From Alopecurus myosuroides (Eukaryota > Streptophyta > Magnoliopsida > Poales > Poaceae): a stretch of 64,000 nucleotides of DNA. Under the pieces are notes generated by a model. It worked only from the letters and a program-made list of their open reading frames with translations. It was not told the DNA's origin and ran no database searches. Position 1 is the first letter of the stretch. Every line of letters begins with the position of its first letter. This document shows, one piece after another, positions 1-11,450 of this stretch. Both the position numbers and the translations under genes were made by a program. The DNA lies in NCBI GenBank assembly GCA_028641055.1, contig CM054057.1, positions 400,628,541 to 400,692,540 of the forward strand. The letters are read 5' to 3'.

Positions 1-514
1 AAGCATAATTGTGTATAAAAAAGATAAAGAGGGATGACGTTCTACCCATATGCGTCCTTCTATGGGAGCCGCTCTTGTGAAGTCTAGTTGGCTTGTGACG
101 TACTATATTTTCTGTTTACCATTCGTTGATATAAGCATACACACCTCTCTAATTTTTTTTTTCAATACCTCTATTTAACAAAATAAAAAGCTCTAGCACA
201 TGAGTGATCCCTGCTTCCCTCTGCGAAGGATCTTTCTTTTACTTTTATGTTGAATCTCCATCTTCTAACTTTATGCAAAGTTGAGAGAGCATAGTGATGC
301 ACCCAAAATGCATCTACTTTTCCAAGCACTTTGCATCGTATTTCTCTCCGGAGTCCCCCCATAATTGAATAAATCTGCAGAATCTGGCGCTGTTTTTAGC
401 AAAAGTCTTCTTTCCGTCTATTTTCGCAGGACTTTTCACAGGGGACGAAAACCACGTAACTTTTTATGGAAAAGAAGGGGAATGAGCACCAGATGGGGCC
501 GAGGGGCCACCCGA

Positions 515-580
515 GGGCCAAAAGGGGGCCCCACACGCGGCCAGATTCCTTGGCCGCGTGGGGTCACCCCTTTTGGGCCC
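515..580. repeat. GC-rich inverted repeat upstream of the TATA box
   Basis: A perfect 10-bp stem, CACGCGGCCA (534-543) and TGGCCGCGTG (551-560), encloses the loop GATTCCT. The arms extend imperfectly outward through GGGCCAAAAG on the left and CTTTTGGGCCC on the right. The perfect core recurs at 4776-4802. Confidence 0.9.
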
Positions 581-620
581 AGATGGCCCACTCCGGCTAG
601 GTCTTCGACGTACCCCTCCA

Positions 621-626
621 TATATA
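621..626 (+). promoter_or_regulatory. Candidate LTR TATA box
   Basis: TATATA in the context CCTCCATATATACGAG lies 40 bases downstream of the GC-rich palindrome and about 1.05 kb before the primer site. The position suits the U3/R promoter of the Athila LTR. Transcription start is inferred, not shown. Confidence 0.55.
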
Positions 627-1671
627 CGAGAAACTGACGGGTTTTAAAGAGGAGGGCTGTTCGCGAAACGGAGCGCCGCCACCACCACGATCTTCGATTT
701 CGGAGTCAGATTGATCCGGGATTTCATCCCCGGAGGTGGAATTCGAGGGGCTTCGTCACCATCATCATCACCACCATCATCTACATAAACCATGAGCTCC
801 ATCACCCCCTCCATGTGTGAGTAGTTGCTGTAGGCATGTGAGGTGTGAGGGGTTTTGGATGAGATTGATCATGTAATTGCTACCCGGTATGCGGGATCTA
901 GGGGTTTGTCTTGAGAATTCTTATGTCTTATGTTGATGCACTATTGCTAGGCTTAATGCTTGTTACTAGGGCCCAAGTGGCATGATTTCAGTACTGAACT
1001 TACATTGCTACATCATATATTTGAGTTTGGTATCTATCTGCAATGTGTATTACCTGCTATTATGTTGAACCTGCGAACCCTAAAGTGACAGCTAGGGAAA
1101 ACAAGGGGGGTATGTTCTAGTTTGAGGATTATGTGTGTTCATGGAGTGTTAATGTGTTGGTCCGGGCTATTCGAAAGGGTAGACCTTAATTACCTGTAGT
1201 TCCAAATTGGCCCCGGTGAAATGGGCAGGTAGGACAATAGGCTTTGTGCAGATTCTCTTGGTTAGTACGCACAAAAATTTACGGAACACACACCTACATA
1301 AAACTGAGATAGAGAAAGGCCCCGCTGCTAGCAAAACATTATTACATGATCAATCTTATCCGTGCAACACCCCGATGTCACCTCATGCCTGCGTTTTAGT
1401 CTCTGGTTTACTTTCACTCTTTTCCGGTGAAAACTGGGAAACACTTGCTCTCCATTTACTTTCTGTTTGTTTACTTTCACTGCATTATTACACTCACCAC
1501 TCTCGCTACAAGTTTTTTGATACACAGGTGTGGTTGGGAGTGACGTCCCAATTGCTAAAGTCTCACCGGTATTCTTTTGTTCCCACTGAGTCGAACTACA
1601 AATTTGGGTAATACTTCCCATCGAAGACTACGATTGATCTCCTGCACTTGGGAGCCATCAAGACTGTTTTC

Positions 1672-1689
1672 TGGCGCCGTTGCCGGGGA
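1672..1689 (+). other. Primer-binding site, tRNA-Asp type
   Basis: TGGCGCCGTTGCCGGGGA is complementary to the 3' end of plant tRNA-Asp, the usual primer of Athila/Tat gypsy elements. It lies 64 bases before the gag start. Confidence 0.85.
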
Positions 1690-1752
1690 GCCTAGCTTTA
1701 TTGGTAAGACCACTTGTTATTGTCTACTTGCTGCACTTTCTTGTTCCCTACA

Positions 1753-4431
1753 ATGGGAAAGGGAAAGGACACTTCGAAGGAGGTAATGCGTTCGACTACT
1801 CGTTCTGGTAATGATTTGCCTAGTAGACCAAAATTTTCACCTAATATTGTTTCTACTGTGGCTGCTAAGAAAAAGAAAGGAATAGCTGGTAAATCACCAT
1901 TGTCAAAAATGTCTACTAGTACATCTAATGATCAAACACTTGATAATGTAGACAAAGAACTAGCTTCTGAAATTCCTGAAACTATTGAAACACCTGAGGC
2001 AAATGAAACACCTGAAACAACTGAAATTCCTGAATCTTTTGTAGATGAAAATGTAGAACTTGAGCTAGAAAGAAATGAGACTCGTAGAGAGTATGAATAT
2101 GGGGCCTCTTCTGAAGAAGAAGAAGAAGCATTTATTGAGGCCTTTATATCACCTGATTATACAAAACTTGATAAACTCTCTATTTATGATGATGCATCTC
2201 TTGGAAACTGTTTTGCTGCTACTAGGAATTTGTGTGGCCCAGCTATTAGAATTAGAGATATAGATTATGAATTCAATGTTAATCCTGAGATAATTGAGAT
2301 AGTTGAGAAGTCTAGATTCTGTGGAAAGGATGAGGAGTCTCCTCTTGATCATATTGCTGAATTGCATTCTTTATCTACTACATTTGGAAATGATGAAATC
2401 CGTCAACATTATTTATTCTTAAAATTGTTTCCTTTTTCTTTGGGTGAAGATGCTAGAGTTTGGTATAATCGTTTAGGACCTGCATGTATTACTAGTAAGG
2501 AAGAATGCTTGCAATTGTTTTTCTATAAATATTTTCCTGCTGAAAGGATACATGCATTAACTGTTGAAATTGGCAATTTTAAACAAGATAAGAAAGAGAG
2601 TCTACCCCAAGCTTGGGGGAGATTTGGTAAAATGTGTAAGAAATGTCCTGGTCATGGTTTTAAACCTCATGAATTGCTTGCTATATTCTATAATGGACTA
2701 ATGGGAGAAACAAGAGACTACCTTGATAGTATTGCATGGAATATCTTTAGGGACAGAAGTGTTGATGAAGCAATTGAATTACTGGAGTCTATTCTCGAGA
2801 ATGAAGCTGATTGGAACATTGAGGAGATAGATAAAAGTGAGACACTCCCAGAGAAGAAATGAGGTATCCTCGAATTGAACCAAGAAACAATGGCTGAAGC
2901 TTCCAAGGATATTAAAGAGAAGGGAGTTAAAACCTCTCATCTCAAGGAATTATCTGAAATGGGTATTAAACTTCCTACTGATGAACCATGCTTTCCAATT
3001 CAAGTGAACTCTATACTCCCTATGGAAGGTAATGAGGAGGTAACACCTCCTGTTGATGTCTCTTATGTTAACAATTTTGCTTATCATGATAATCCTGAGG
3101 AGCGTAAAATTAGAATGACTATCATGGAAAACCATCATAAAATTAATTTCCTCCGTGAAAATTTAAATACTAGTGTAGGGGAAGTTAAAAGAATTGTTAA
3201 ACATTGTTAAATGATGAACAATCAAGTTGAGCAAATTATTTCTTTACAAAATCAATTGTATGAAAATCTGAATAAACAAAAACAATTATGTGGAGTTAAT
3301 ACAAGGGGAGGTGCAAGCACCCAGGATCCTGATTATCCTGATGATCATCCTAAAAGAAAAGAGCAAGTTGCTCTTAAAGATAAATCTTTTGCAGTAAAAT
3401 CTCCCAATGAAAATGAGCATGATGATGACTCCAATGAGCAAGACAAGGATATTTCTATTTCTGATGCTGAAACTGAGGATGATAATAATGAAGAAGAAGA
3501 ATCATCTCCACCAGATATTGAACAACATGATGATAATAATGAAGAAGTTGCTGGTAAGGAGGATCCTCAACCTCCTATTGAGAAGACCAAGAAGAAGAAG
3601 AAACCAAATAAAGATAAAGATAAAGGTAAAGAAAGGGATCCATGGGTACAAAGACCCATTCCATATCCCCAATAGGTATCAAAAACAAAAGATGAAGAGA
3701 GGTATGGGCAATTTTATGATATGATTAAGAATATGAAATTAGAGATTCCACTTATTGATTCTATTAAGAATCCTCCATATTCAAAATACATGAAAGATAT
3801 TGTCACTAATAAAAGAAAGATACCTATTGATGCTATTACTGCTATGCTTGCTGATTATTCATTTAAAGGAAAATTGCCTGAAAAAAGCGGAGATCCTGGT
3901 ATTCCTACTATTCCTTGCAAAATTAAAGAAGCCTATGTGAAATATGCATTATGTGATTTAGGAGCTGGTGTTAGTGTTATGCCTTTCTCACTATATAAGA
4001 AGCTTAATTTGAACAAACTAGTTCCAACAGAAATATCTTTACAAATGGCTGATAAAACAACTGTTGTACCTATAGGAATATGTGAGGATGTTCCCATCTC
4101 TATTGCTAATGAGTTGATACCTACTGATTTTGTTATATTAGAAATGCCTGAAGATGATAATCTATCTATTATTCTTGGTAGACCTTTTTTGAATACTGCA
4201 GGAGCTGTGATAAATTGCACTGAGAGCAAAGTGACATTTAATGTTAAAGGCAAAGATCACACTATTTATTTTCCCAAGAAGAAACATGTTACAAGTATGA
4301 GCACAAGTGTGAATGCTATACAGATAAATTCCATTAAGATTGGTAGCATTGAAATACCTATACCACCTCCAGCACCAAGGTATGAAATATTGATGATTGG
4401 GACCATTCCAATCAAATATGAGGTAACTTGA
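1753..4431 (+). pseudogene. Athila gag-protease polyprotein, broken by three in-frame stops
   Basis: One reading frame runs from the ATG at 1753 (MGKGKDTSKE) to 4431, with stops at 2860 (TGA), 3208 (TAA) and 3673 (TAG) and no frameshift between them. The first block (to 2862) contains the capsid-type gag domain, with FPFSLGEDARVWYNRL and KYFPAERIHALTVEIGNF followed by FYNGL. Lysine- and acid-rich linkers fill 2863-3675. The last block (3721-4431) is an aspartic protease with CDLGAGVSVMP at the active site and ILGRPFL near its end, the normal Athila form. I see no CCHC knuckle. Gag would form the particle and protease would process it. The frame stops where reverse transcriptase would follow, so the copy is non-autonomous. 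Confidence 0.88.
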
Positions 4432-5216
4432 TTTATTGTTTTATAATAAGTAATAATAAGAATCATGAGCTATATTATTTACATGTTGCTAATGAGACCT
4501 GATCAACCTCATTACTAATGTGGAAATGATAAAGGCATGATTCACAAACATTTAAATTGCATTTTTTTATGTTATTTGCTTTAAAATTGTGAGACATAGA
4601 CATAGTATTAAAAAATTTAGAATCAGAAATCACAGAATATGAAGTTTTAGAAATTCTCTGTAGAAAAGTTTCACGTAAAATTCCAGAAAAATTAGGGGGT
4701 CAGTCTTTTGCCCGAAGGGACCAGCAGCCAGTGGGGGAGCACCAGCAGGCCACCAGGGGCCAAAATAGGTACCTCCACGCGGCCAGATTCCTTGGCCGCG
4801 TGGGATACCCCATTTTTGGCCACAAGTGGATGTTGGGGCCTATCCAATGCTCATCTGCTCCCTTTCGACCGAAAACCAACCCCAGTTCATCTCCTCCATT
4901 TTTCCCGTGCTCTGTTTTTCCGTCAATCCTCAATCTCCACATTTGAGGCAGATTTTTCAAATCTGTTTGATGGAATCACTCCTTGGTATGTAACTCCTTC
5001 ACTCATCCAATTACTTTTTGCTCCCATGCTTTGTGTATGAAGTATTTTGCTGCACTAGGTGTCACCTATTATGTCTAAGAACTCCACGAATTTAAGTTTT
5101 CTAGTTGATATGGATGCATGATATTGATTAGAGGACTAGTTATGGATGCCTTAGCAATGTTTTAGAGTGATACAATTTAATTTTTGTTGAATTTTATTTT
5201 GGTACAGCAAGGTAAC
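4432..5216 (+). other. Spacer at the site of the missing pol, with palindrome and possible intron
   Basis: No coding match is seen. In a full Athila element this is where reverse transcriptase, RNase H and integrase would be. The stretch holds a second copy of the CACGCGGCCA palindrome (4776-4802) in GC-rich surroundings resembling the leader. It also holds a plausible intron: CTTG|GTATGT at 4986 and a T-rich run ending in GGTACAG at 5207, just before the third ORF. Splicing to express the third ORF is inferred. Confidence 0.5.
4776..4802. repeat. Second copy of the CACGCGGCCA palindrome
   Basis: It is identical over 27 bases to the stem-loop at 534-560, including the GATTCCT loop. It lies 415 bases before the third-ORF start. 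Confidence 0.9.
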
Positions 5217-6278
5217 ATGCTGAACAAGGGAAAGGCGTTGCTTGGGATGTCCTCAAGGACAAGGAGAAGAGAATCAAGGGTGTCCAACAATCATGATGAT
5301 AATCAGTTATGGGAGGATGAATTGGTTTTTGCAGGTGAAAATCTGCGTGTCCATACCACAAGATGGCAAGACCCCGAAGTTCTTGAACATTGGGGGATTG
5401 CTGAAGATTTCCAAGCCTTTGCTACAACTACGGGGCTGCTTGAGTTCTCACGCCATCCACGCAACACATATGTGGAACTCTCGAGGGAATTCCTCTCTAC
5501 ATTCAGGTTTGAGGGACCGGTGGTGCACCGGAAAAGTAAGTCTAAGAACCCTCCTCCAGCTACGTTTGTCATTAAATTTACAATGAGGGGGCAGCGTTTA
5601 GTCATGTCATTAGAGGAATTCTGTAAGGCTATACGTGTACCAACTACGGGGTTATGGGATGAAACATATGCTGATTCTAGAGAAGAACTTGTCACATTCT
5701 GGCGTAGCATTGCTAAAAATATTCCTGAAAAAATGAATAGAGGCAAGCTCACATGCATCCAACACCCGGGCCTTAGATATTTTGCATTGTTTCTTGCTAG
5801 AGGATTCCTTGCTAGGGATAACACTTCTGCTTGCACTGGTCCTATGATCTATTTATTAAAATGTGCAATGGAAAATACAACACCTATATATAACCTGGGA
5901 ACCATACTTGCTAGAACTTTGCATTTAGCTGTGAGTAGGAATGGCACGGATAAAACTCCTTTATATGTTGGTGCCATTGCCACTTTAATCCATGAATACA
6001 TTATGGCAGAACGAGGTTTTAATGATAACTTGGGTACCATGGTAAATGAGTCTCGACTGCTGGATTTTGGTTTACTTTTTCGCATGGATATGAGCAGGGC
6101 TGAGAAAGAATATTTTTCATATTGCTATAAGGATTCTAATGGGCACATTGTGTCTGTTAGGCTCCCTTGTGCTGACTTGTTTGACAGGGAGACAAAGTGG
6201 ACTGTGCAAGAAGAGCCACAACAAGAAGAGCAACAACAGGAGGAGCCCCAATACCAGGCGCCTATGGCATATCCCTAG
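5217..6278 (+). CDS. Athila third ORF (env-like), intact
   Basis: This open frame gives 354 codons from the ATG at 5217; an upstream ATG at 5184 lies inside the possible intron, and an ATG at 5247 (MSSRTRRRES) is also plausible. It occupies the position of the env-like ORF of Athila elements, downstream of where pol should be. The protein starts with a basic stretch and has a folded-looking middle containing YVELSREFLSTF and EFCKAIRVP. It ends in a tail rich in glutamine and glutamate (QQEEQQQEEPQ). I see no clear signal peptide or membrane helix, so an envelope role is not supported by the sequence. It is the only long retroelement frame here without a stop, unlike the broken gag-protease upstream. 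Confidence 0.75.
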   Translation: MLNKGKALLGMSSRTRRRESRVSNNHDDNQLWEDELVFAGENLRVHTTRWQDPEVLEHWGIAEDFQAFATTTGLLEFSRHPRNTYVELSREFLSTFRFEGPVVHRKSKSKNPPPATFVIKFTMRGQRLVMSLEEFCKAIRVPTTGLWDETYADSREELVTFWRSIAKNIPEKMNRGKLTCIQHPGLRYFALFLARGFLARDNTSACTGPMIYLLKCAMENTTPIYNLGTILARTLHLAVSRNGTDKTPLYVGAIATLIHEYIMAERGFNDNLGTMVNESRLLDFGLLFRMDMSRAEKEYFSYCYKDSNGHIVSVRLPCADLFDRETKWTVQEEPQQEEQQQEEPQYQAPMAYP

Positions 6279-7099
6279 GGCTTCCCTGAACCACACCTTG
6301 GAGCACAGGCATGGCAGGATCCATCCTTCTTCCAGGGAGGTTCGTTGAGTGGTGGACATGATTACCACCCAGGATAGTAGCTTGATCACAAGCTTGGGGG
6401 AGTATTTCTCTCCCTCCTCATTCGTTGTGTTATATCACTTGCATGTTATTTGTTGTTTTATGTTCTTTAAATCTGAAAAACACAAAAATATTTTTGTTAT
6501 TTGTTAGCTAGTTTACTTCTGGTTATTTACATTATGTTTCTAAAAATCAAAAACCACAAAAAGATTTTTGTTTTCTTGAGTTTAGTATAAATACGGAGCT
6601 GCAGGAATTGCTGAAATATGTTCACTGTTATATGCTTTAATCTTTACTTGTGACTCCGTTTGAGCTGAAAATTTAATCACTACTGCAACTTTTTATGGCC
6701 TTCACCTCTGTAAAACATGAGAAACTTTTGAGGTGTTTAGGTAGGTAAACAAATTGCTGAATGCAGTAACTTTTTATAGCAAGATTTGAGTTTTTATTGA
6801 GCAGTTCAAGTGGGGAGAGGAGAACAACAATGATATGATAATGTGCTTGAAGGGATGAAAGGTATGACACCTTTGCCATGCTTATGTATGCTTTTTAATA
6901 ACAACAAGTGCACACCTTATGATTCCCTTAACACTTAGTGACATAATAGCCATTGTTTATCTCCTCCGTGGTTTAGTAGAATATATTCTGATGCAACTAA
7001 AATATTGTTTAGTGTCATTACTTGGCTGATGGATTGAATAATTGTAGCCTTAAGCAAAGATTTACACATCCCATTGTTCTTACTGAACTTGCCAACCAA
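6279..7099 (+). other. Athila 3' untranslated region with polypurine-like tract
   Basis: AAGCTTGGGGGAG at 6390-6402 is the characteristic Athila polypurine-like tract. An AT-rich, non-coding stretch follows, with two copies of an 'aaaaTCnnAAAnnCACAAAnAnaTTTTTGTT'-like pattern near 6475-6570. The sequence stops matching Athila layout near 7,100, where the truncated LTR of element 2 begins. Confidence 0.65.
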
Positions 7100-9809
7100 G
7101 GCGGAAGCCCTGCTACCACCCCTACCCCACTCCGCCACTCCGCGAGCCCCCAGGACGAGGAAACGAGCGAACCCGACGTCGTTGTGTTTTCTGGTGAGAG
7201 AGGAGGAGAGGAGAGGAAGGCGACGGTCACGGAATGTAGATCGTGAGATCTACGGTTCCGCTTGAACAGGCCGTGTTCCTGCGTGTTGCTGCCGCGCGCG
7301 TGACTGGGCCGATTTGGCCGTTAGTTGGGCCCTGCGCATAGGAACCCAGCCCGCACAATGTGTTGGTTTTTCTTTTAAAATAGATGGAAAGCTTGGTGTT
7401 TGCTTTTGCTCTGTAAAAAAATAGATTTTGGGGAAATAAATTCAACCAAAATTCTTGCAGTATTTTACCCTTTTTCTTAATCACCTCCAAGTGGTAGATC
7501 TAGGTTTGCTTGATTATTTTTGCCTTGGTATTAAAAATGCCAGAGTCTATCTGTTAGACCATTTGGTTCATAACTTGTTGAGTATGTATCCATTTTGGTC
7601 AAACCACATCGTTTTGAGTAGCCCTTGAGTAGATCTATCAGTGAGACTTGACCTTGCATCAAGGAGAGTTGCCTTTTGGAAATTCCATCCATTTTGGTAA
7701 AGGACCAATAGGCATTTCTAGGATTTTTAGAGAGTGTTTAAAAATGATTTTTCATGTGGATCCAATTGGATAAGCTTTTGTGTGATTAGATCTATGTAAT
7801 CCTAGCTTGGCATAATATTTGGAGCTATAGATTATTTTTGGCATGCATGTCTAGATTTTGCACTTTTCTGTTAATATTAAATTTTGTGTATTTATTTGTG
7901 AATAAATGTTTGTTTGTTAGAAACTTTTTTTCTAGCATGTGTAGATGTGCTTCTCTCTGTTATTAGAATGATTTCTTGCAGTACTAGTATGTTAGGAAGT
8001 TTGTTCATGTTTGGAAAGCAAACAGAAATAGAATAGTCTAGTATTGTTTTCTAGTATTTTTATTGAATAGATTGTGTGAGCAAGTTTGGTTTTGATTATT
8101 ACCTAGGTTGATGTTTATCTGTTGAGTCCAGTACCATTTTGGTATTGATGTTGTGATGGTATCACCTCTGTTAGCTTGCACCTTGATTTATAGAAAAGCA
8201 TGTGTAACATTGGTTGTTTGTTTTCACTTTGTTGTTGTCACTAGTATGAGTAGTTGTGTGATGCTTGATTTGATAGATTAACTTTATAAAGTGAGACCAG
8301 ATGCATGGTGACCTCTCAATGTTGTGCAAAAATAGTGGAACACCCACTGATCCCATTGCATTTTGGTTAGGGCTACAAATTCCCGACCATACACTTATTT
8401 GTCAGTAGCATATATTACTATATATGTGTTTAGTATTTTCCACCAAGGAAAATAGATGATTTCTCTAATTGTTTGATTGAAGTGTTTAGTAATGCCTTGT
8501 GACTCTTAGTATGTTAGTTGAGTTACATTTTTTGATATGATGTTCCCTTAGGAATATCATGTTAAGGAGTGATTGACTATTGTTTTGGTTAATTTGAGTG
8601 TTGTTTGCTAATAGAAGTATTTCTTAGTATTGATGACTATGTGTGGATAGAATTTCCTTTGAGTGATTTGATTTTAGAAAGTGTTTGTTTGAGCTTGCTT
8701 TGAGTGAATAGCTACTGGTTGTATAGCATGTCACTTTGGTGCTTGTTATTTGATTGTTACAAAAGCATGATTCATTAGACTTAGTTGATTCTTGCTAAGT
8801 AGTTGTTTTCATAGAGTTATTTTATAATATTTTCTTACTAGCATGTGTAAGGTGTATTTGGTGTTAGTAGGTATTTATATTCATGTATTGCTTGTCTAGG
8901 AAATGCATTCTTGTAGGGTTGATTGCTTCTCTAGTATTGAATTAGTGTCACCACTACATATTATGAGTTGTTCTAGTATTGTTTTCTTTATATTTTATGT
9001 GTGTATGATTATCCTAGCATGTTTTCACTTCTTTTATTATGGCATGCCTTGTTTAGTTGATAGATGTTGTTGGTTGTAGAATACATTATTTCTTATAGCA
9101 TGCTTGTGTAGCAATCTTTCTTATTAGTATGCTATTAGTGAACCCCTGCTTTTATTCTATTTTCTAGCCTTATTATCTCTTGTGATTATTGTGTTTTAGA
9201 GTGTGTTTTATGACTTGTTACAATTGATTGGGCCATTGGTTTGTTTAGTTATATTTATGATTGAGTGACTCTTTAGACTTGGTGTAAATATGAGCTTAGT
9301 CAGTAACTAGCTTGTTTCATATGTGGTTTGCTTTGCTGTTTGGGATTGTCTAAGTGATTGCCTTAACATGAGTATTGCACTAGTGTTATTTTTGTGTTTA
9401 GTAGTATCTTGTTACATATTCATTAGTTTAGTGGTAAACTTGTTGGGTGATGCTTGCTTGTGTTGTTGTTAATACCCACTGCCATGGGTATTGCCTTGAA
9501 TGATTGATATTACTTTGGTAGTCTCACCTTTGTGACCACAAGATATTTTTAGATTCTTAAATATATTGGTATTAGAGTGGTACACCCACCCAACCTATGA
9601 TATTTAGGATGTGTAATATGGTCTCCCAACCATAAGTATTCTAGTAATAACCTTTATTCCATGAATGTTTGTGAGGTAGTTCTCTCGTTAAACTTTTTAA
9701 GTGATTGCGATAGTATAACTTTGCTTGCTGTATGTGTTGCTTAGTACTATTGATTGCCTTCATTAGTCCTGAGTGAGTGTCTTTTATTCTTTCACGACGT
9801 TAGAAAACA

Positions 9810-9840
9810 AAGAAGAAGAAGAAGAAGAAGAAGAAGAAGG
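9810..9840 (+). repeat. (AGA)n microsatellite
   Basis: A run of AGA triplets of about 30 bases lies inside the element 2 5' LTR. It makes a poly-arginine reading frame that is not a gene. Confidence 0.9.
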
Positions 9841-11048
9841 AGTTGTAGAGATGTGTGTCAAGTTCAAGCTACTTCAAGGCCAGGGACACAAAGAGTTTTA
9901 AGGCAAGCCATCCTGATGCTTGCTACTACATTTATCATTATCTATCATGCATGTTTTTCTTCTGAAAGTTTTACAAAACTTTTATTACCAAAACTATTTT
10001 TGTGTGACTATTACTACTATTAATATAATATAAGATATTATTATGCCAGTAGTTGAAACTTGGTTTTACCAAGCCCATACCCACCATAGGGTATTTATTA
10101 CCACCAAAAGTATTAGTCCCTAGGTGGACACCTTAAAAATATGTTTTTTGCAAAGCAAAGGCTTTATGGAAAACCCTGTGGAAAGGCAAAGCCTTATCCA
10201 CAGTAGATTTGTGAAGTGGTAATTTTTGGGAAAAAGGTGTTTTCAAAAATGACACATAACCTAGTCTTCGCCGTACAACCTTTATCGTATTGCCACTCTA
10301 CCCCAACATGGGCACGGGGCTTAATTTGAAAGTTGTTCTTGTTAGTGTGTGCTCTATCTCAATTTTCTTTAACGGATGTGACTTCCCTCGAACCAAAATG
10401 CCGCCAAGTCATGAAACACGAGGCATACAAAGTGAGGGATTAAGTTACCCCCCGGGTGCGACAGTTGGCTCTCCTGCCGTGGTGGGGTGGGACCTGGTGC
10501 CGGGTAGATTACTCTCAACTGAAGAGATAGTCATATACTAGCTTGACCATAGTGGATGGTTAGGATCAGTTATCTGATGTTGACATACTGTTGATACAGT
10601 TCGTGGTTGTTCATGGCAGATGTTCTGGATCTTGTGGATTGTGTATACCTCTGGAGAGTCAAACTATTCTGAATAGCCACGTCCTCGGATATGGACAGTT
10701 GAATGGCCATGTAGCTAGCTTTGTGTCAATGTTTTCAAAAAGGAATTTTGAAAAGAGGTTTTGAACTTGTGAATTATTGAAAGGAGGAACTTTGTACCAG
10801 TGAGGTACAGATGAAGAAAAGTTGGGGGTGGTTTTGAAAGAAGTTTTGCAAAGAGAAAATTATCTTTTCTAAAACAAAGTTTTAAAAAAACTCTTGGACA
10901 TGCAATATCTACAAGAGAAAGAAAACTATATTATTTTCTTTTGAAGTATCTTCTTCAACAAAGATACAGATATTTTCAAAATCATCTATGATGTATCCTT
11001 CACATATCATGGATAGTGAACCCTATGTATAGCATACCTACTCCACCA

Positions 11049-11054
11049 TATAAG
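11049..11054 (+). promoter_or_regulatory. Candidate TATA box of element 2 LTR
   Basis: CACCATATAAGCATACTTGC lies 46 bases upstream of the GAGTAC...GTACTC hairpin and about 450 bases before the LTR end. The same sequence occurs in the 3' LTR near 55470. Confidence 0.5.
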
Positions 11055-11094
11055 CATACTTGCATTCTATAAGCTTCATGACGGGTGTCTTGCT

Positions 11095-11114
11095 GAGTAC
11101 ATTCAAACGTACTC
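11095..11114 (+). repeat. GAGTAC/GTACTC inverted repeat in element 2 5' LTR
   Basis: GAGTAC and GTACTC are separated by ATTCAAAC. The motif occurs at the matching place in the other element 2 LTR (55517-55536) and in both family-1 LTRs. Confidence 0.8.
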
Positions 11115-11420
11115 ATATTGGTTTCTTCCCTAGTATCTACTTGCCAGATTTCAAGGAGGAGTCTCAGGAAGAGATCTACGAGGAGGAGTACTGCACTGAT
11201 GGCCTTGCGAACTAGGATCGTCTCCCGGTCAGCAGCCTGTAGGTTAAGGCGTGACTTGGGATCTACTTCATTGTGTGTTGATTGTCTTCCGTTGTGTGTG
11301 TTGAGTTTCTTGCGCTATGTGGCAGTTGTGTTAGACTTGGTCATGTAACCATGTCTCTTTGTAAGACCTTTCCGTAATCGTGTAATGGATAATATATCTG
11401 TATGCCAACTTGGTATGTTG

Positions 11421-11450
11421 TTCACGACTGGTGTGATCTGGGATCGTGAA
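11421..11450 (+). repeat. TTCACGA/TCGTGAA hairpin near LTR end
   Basis: Seven-base arms are separated by 16 bases, 48 bases before the LTR end. The hairpin is conserved at 55843-55872 and in family 1. Being in U5, it would lie in the leader of the genomic RNA. Confidence 0.75.

Larger units (their letters stand above)
1..1660 (+). repeat. Athila-type LTR and leader region (5' boundary unresolved)
   Basis: This non-coding stretch lies directly upstream of the primer site. It ends in CCATCA at 1660, eleven bases before the primer site, which is where Athila LTRs of grasses usually stop. It holds a GC-rich inverted repeat (515-580), a TATA box (621-626) and a CAT/CAC-rich run near 760-785. The ORFs in it are short and unlike any protein I know. 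I could not find a convincing TG start, so 1-400 may be LTR, or 3' untranslated sequence of another Athila copy. Confidence 0.6.
1..7099 (+). mobile_element. Athila-type Ty3/gypsy retrotransposon, pol deleted, 3' end truncated
   Basis: The order seen is LTR/leader, tRNA-Asp-type primer site, gag-protease frame, a third ORF, then an AGCTTGGGGGAG polypurine-like tract. This is the Athila order except that reverse transcriptase, RNase H and integrase are missing between protease and the third ORF. The right end meets the truncated LTR of element 2 near 7,100, and no 3' LTR of this element is seen. The left end is not resolved and may lie outside the window. The copy cannot move by itself. Family assignment rests on the primer site, the protease motif and the third ORF. 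Confidence 0.8.

Noticed and set aside
5217..6278. A true envelope glycoprotein
   Set aside because: No signal peptide or membrane helix can be seen. The env-like label refers to position only.
9754..10023. ORF with a poly-arginine run
   Set aside because: It is the AGA microsatellite read in one frame.
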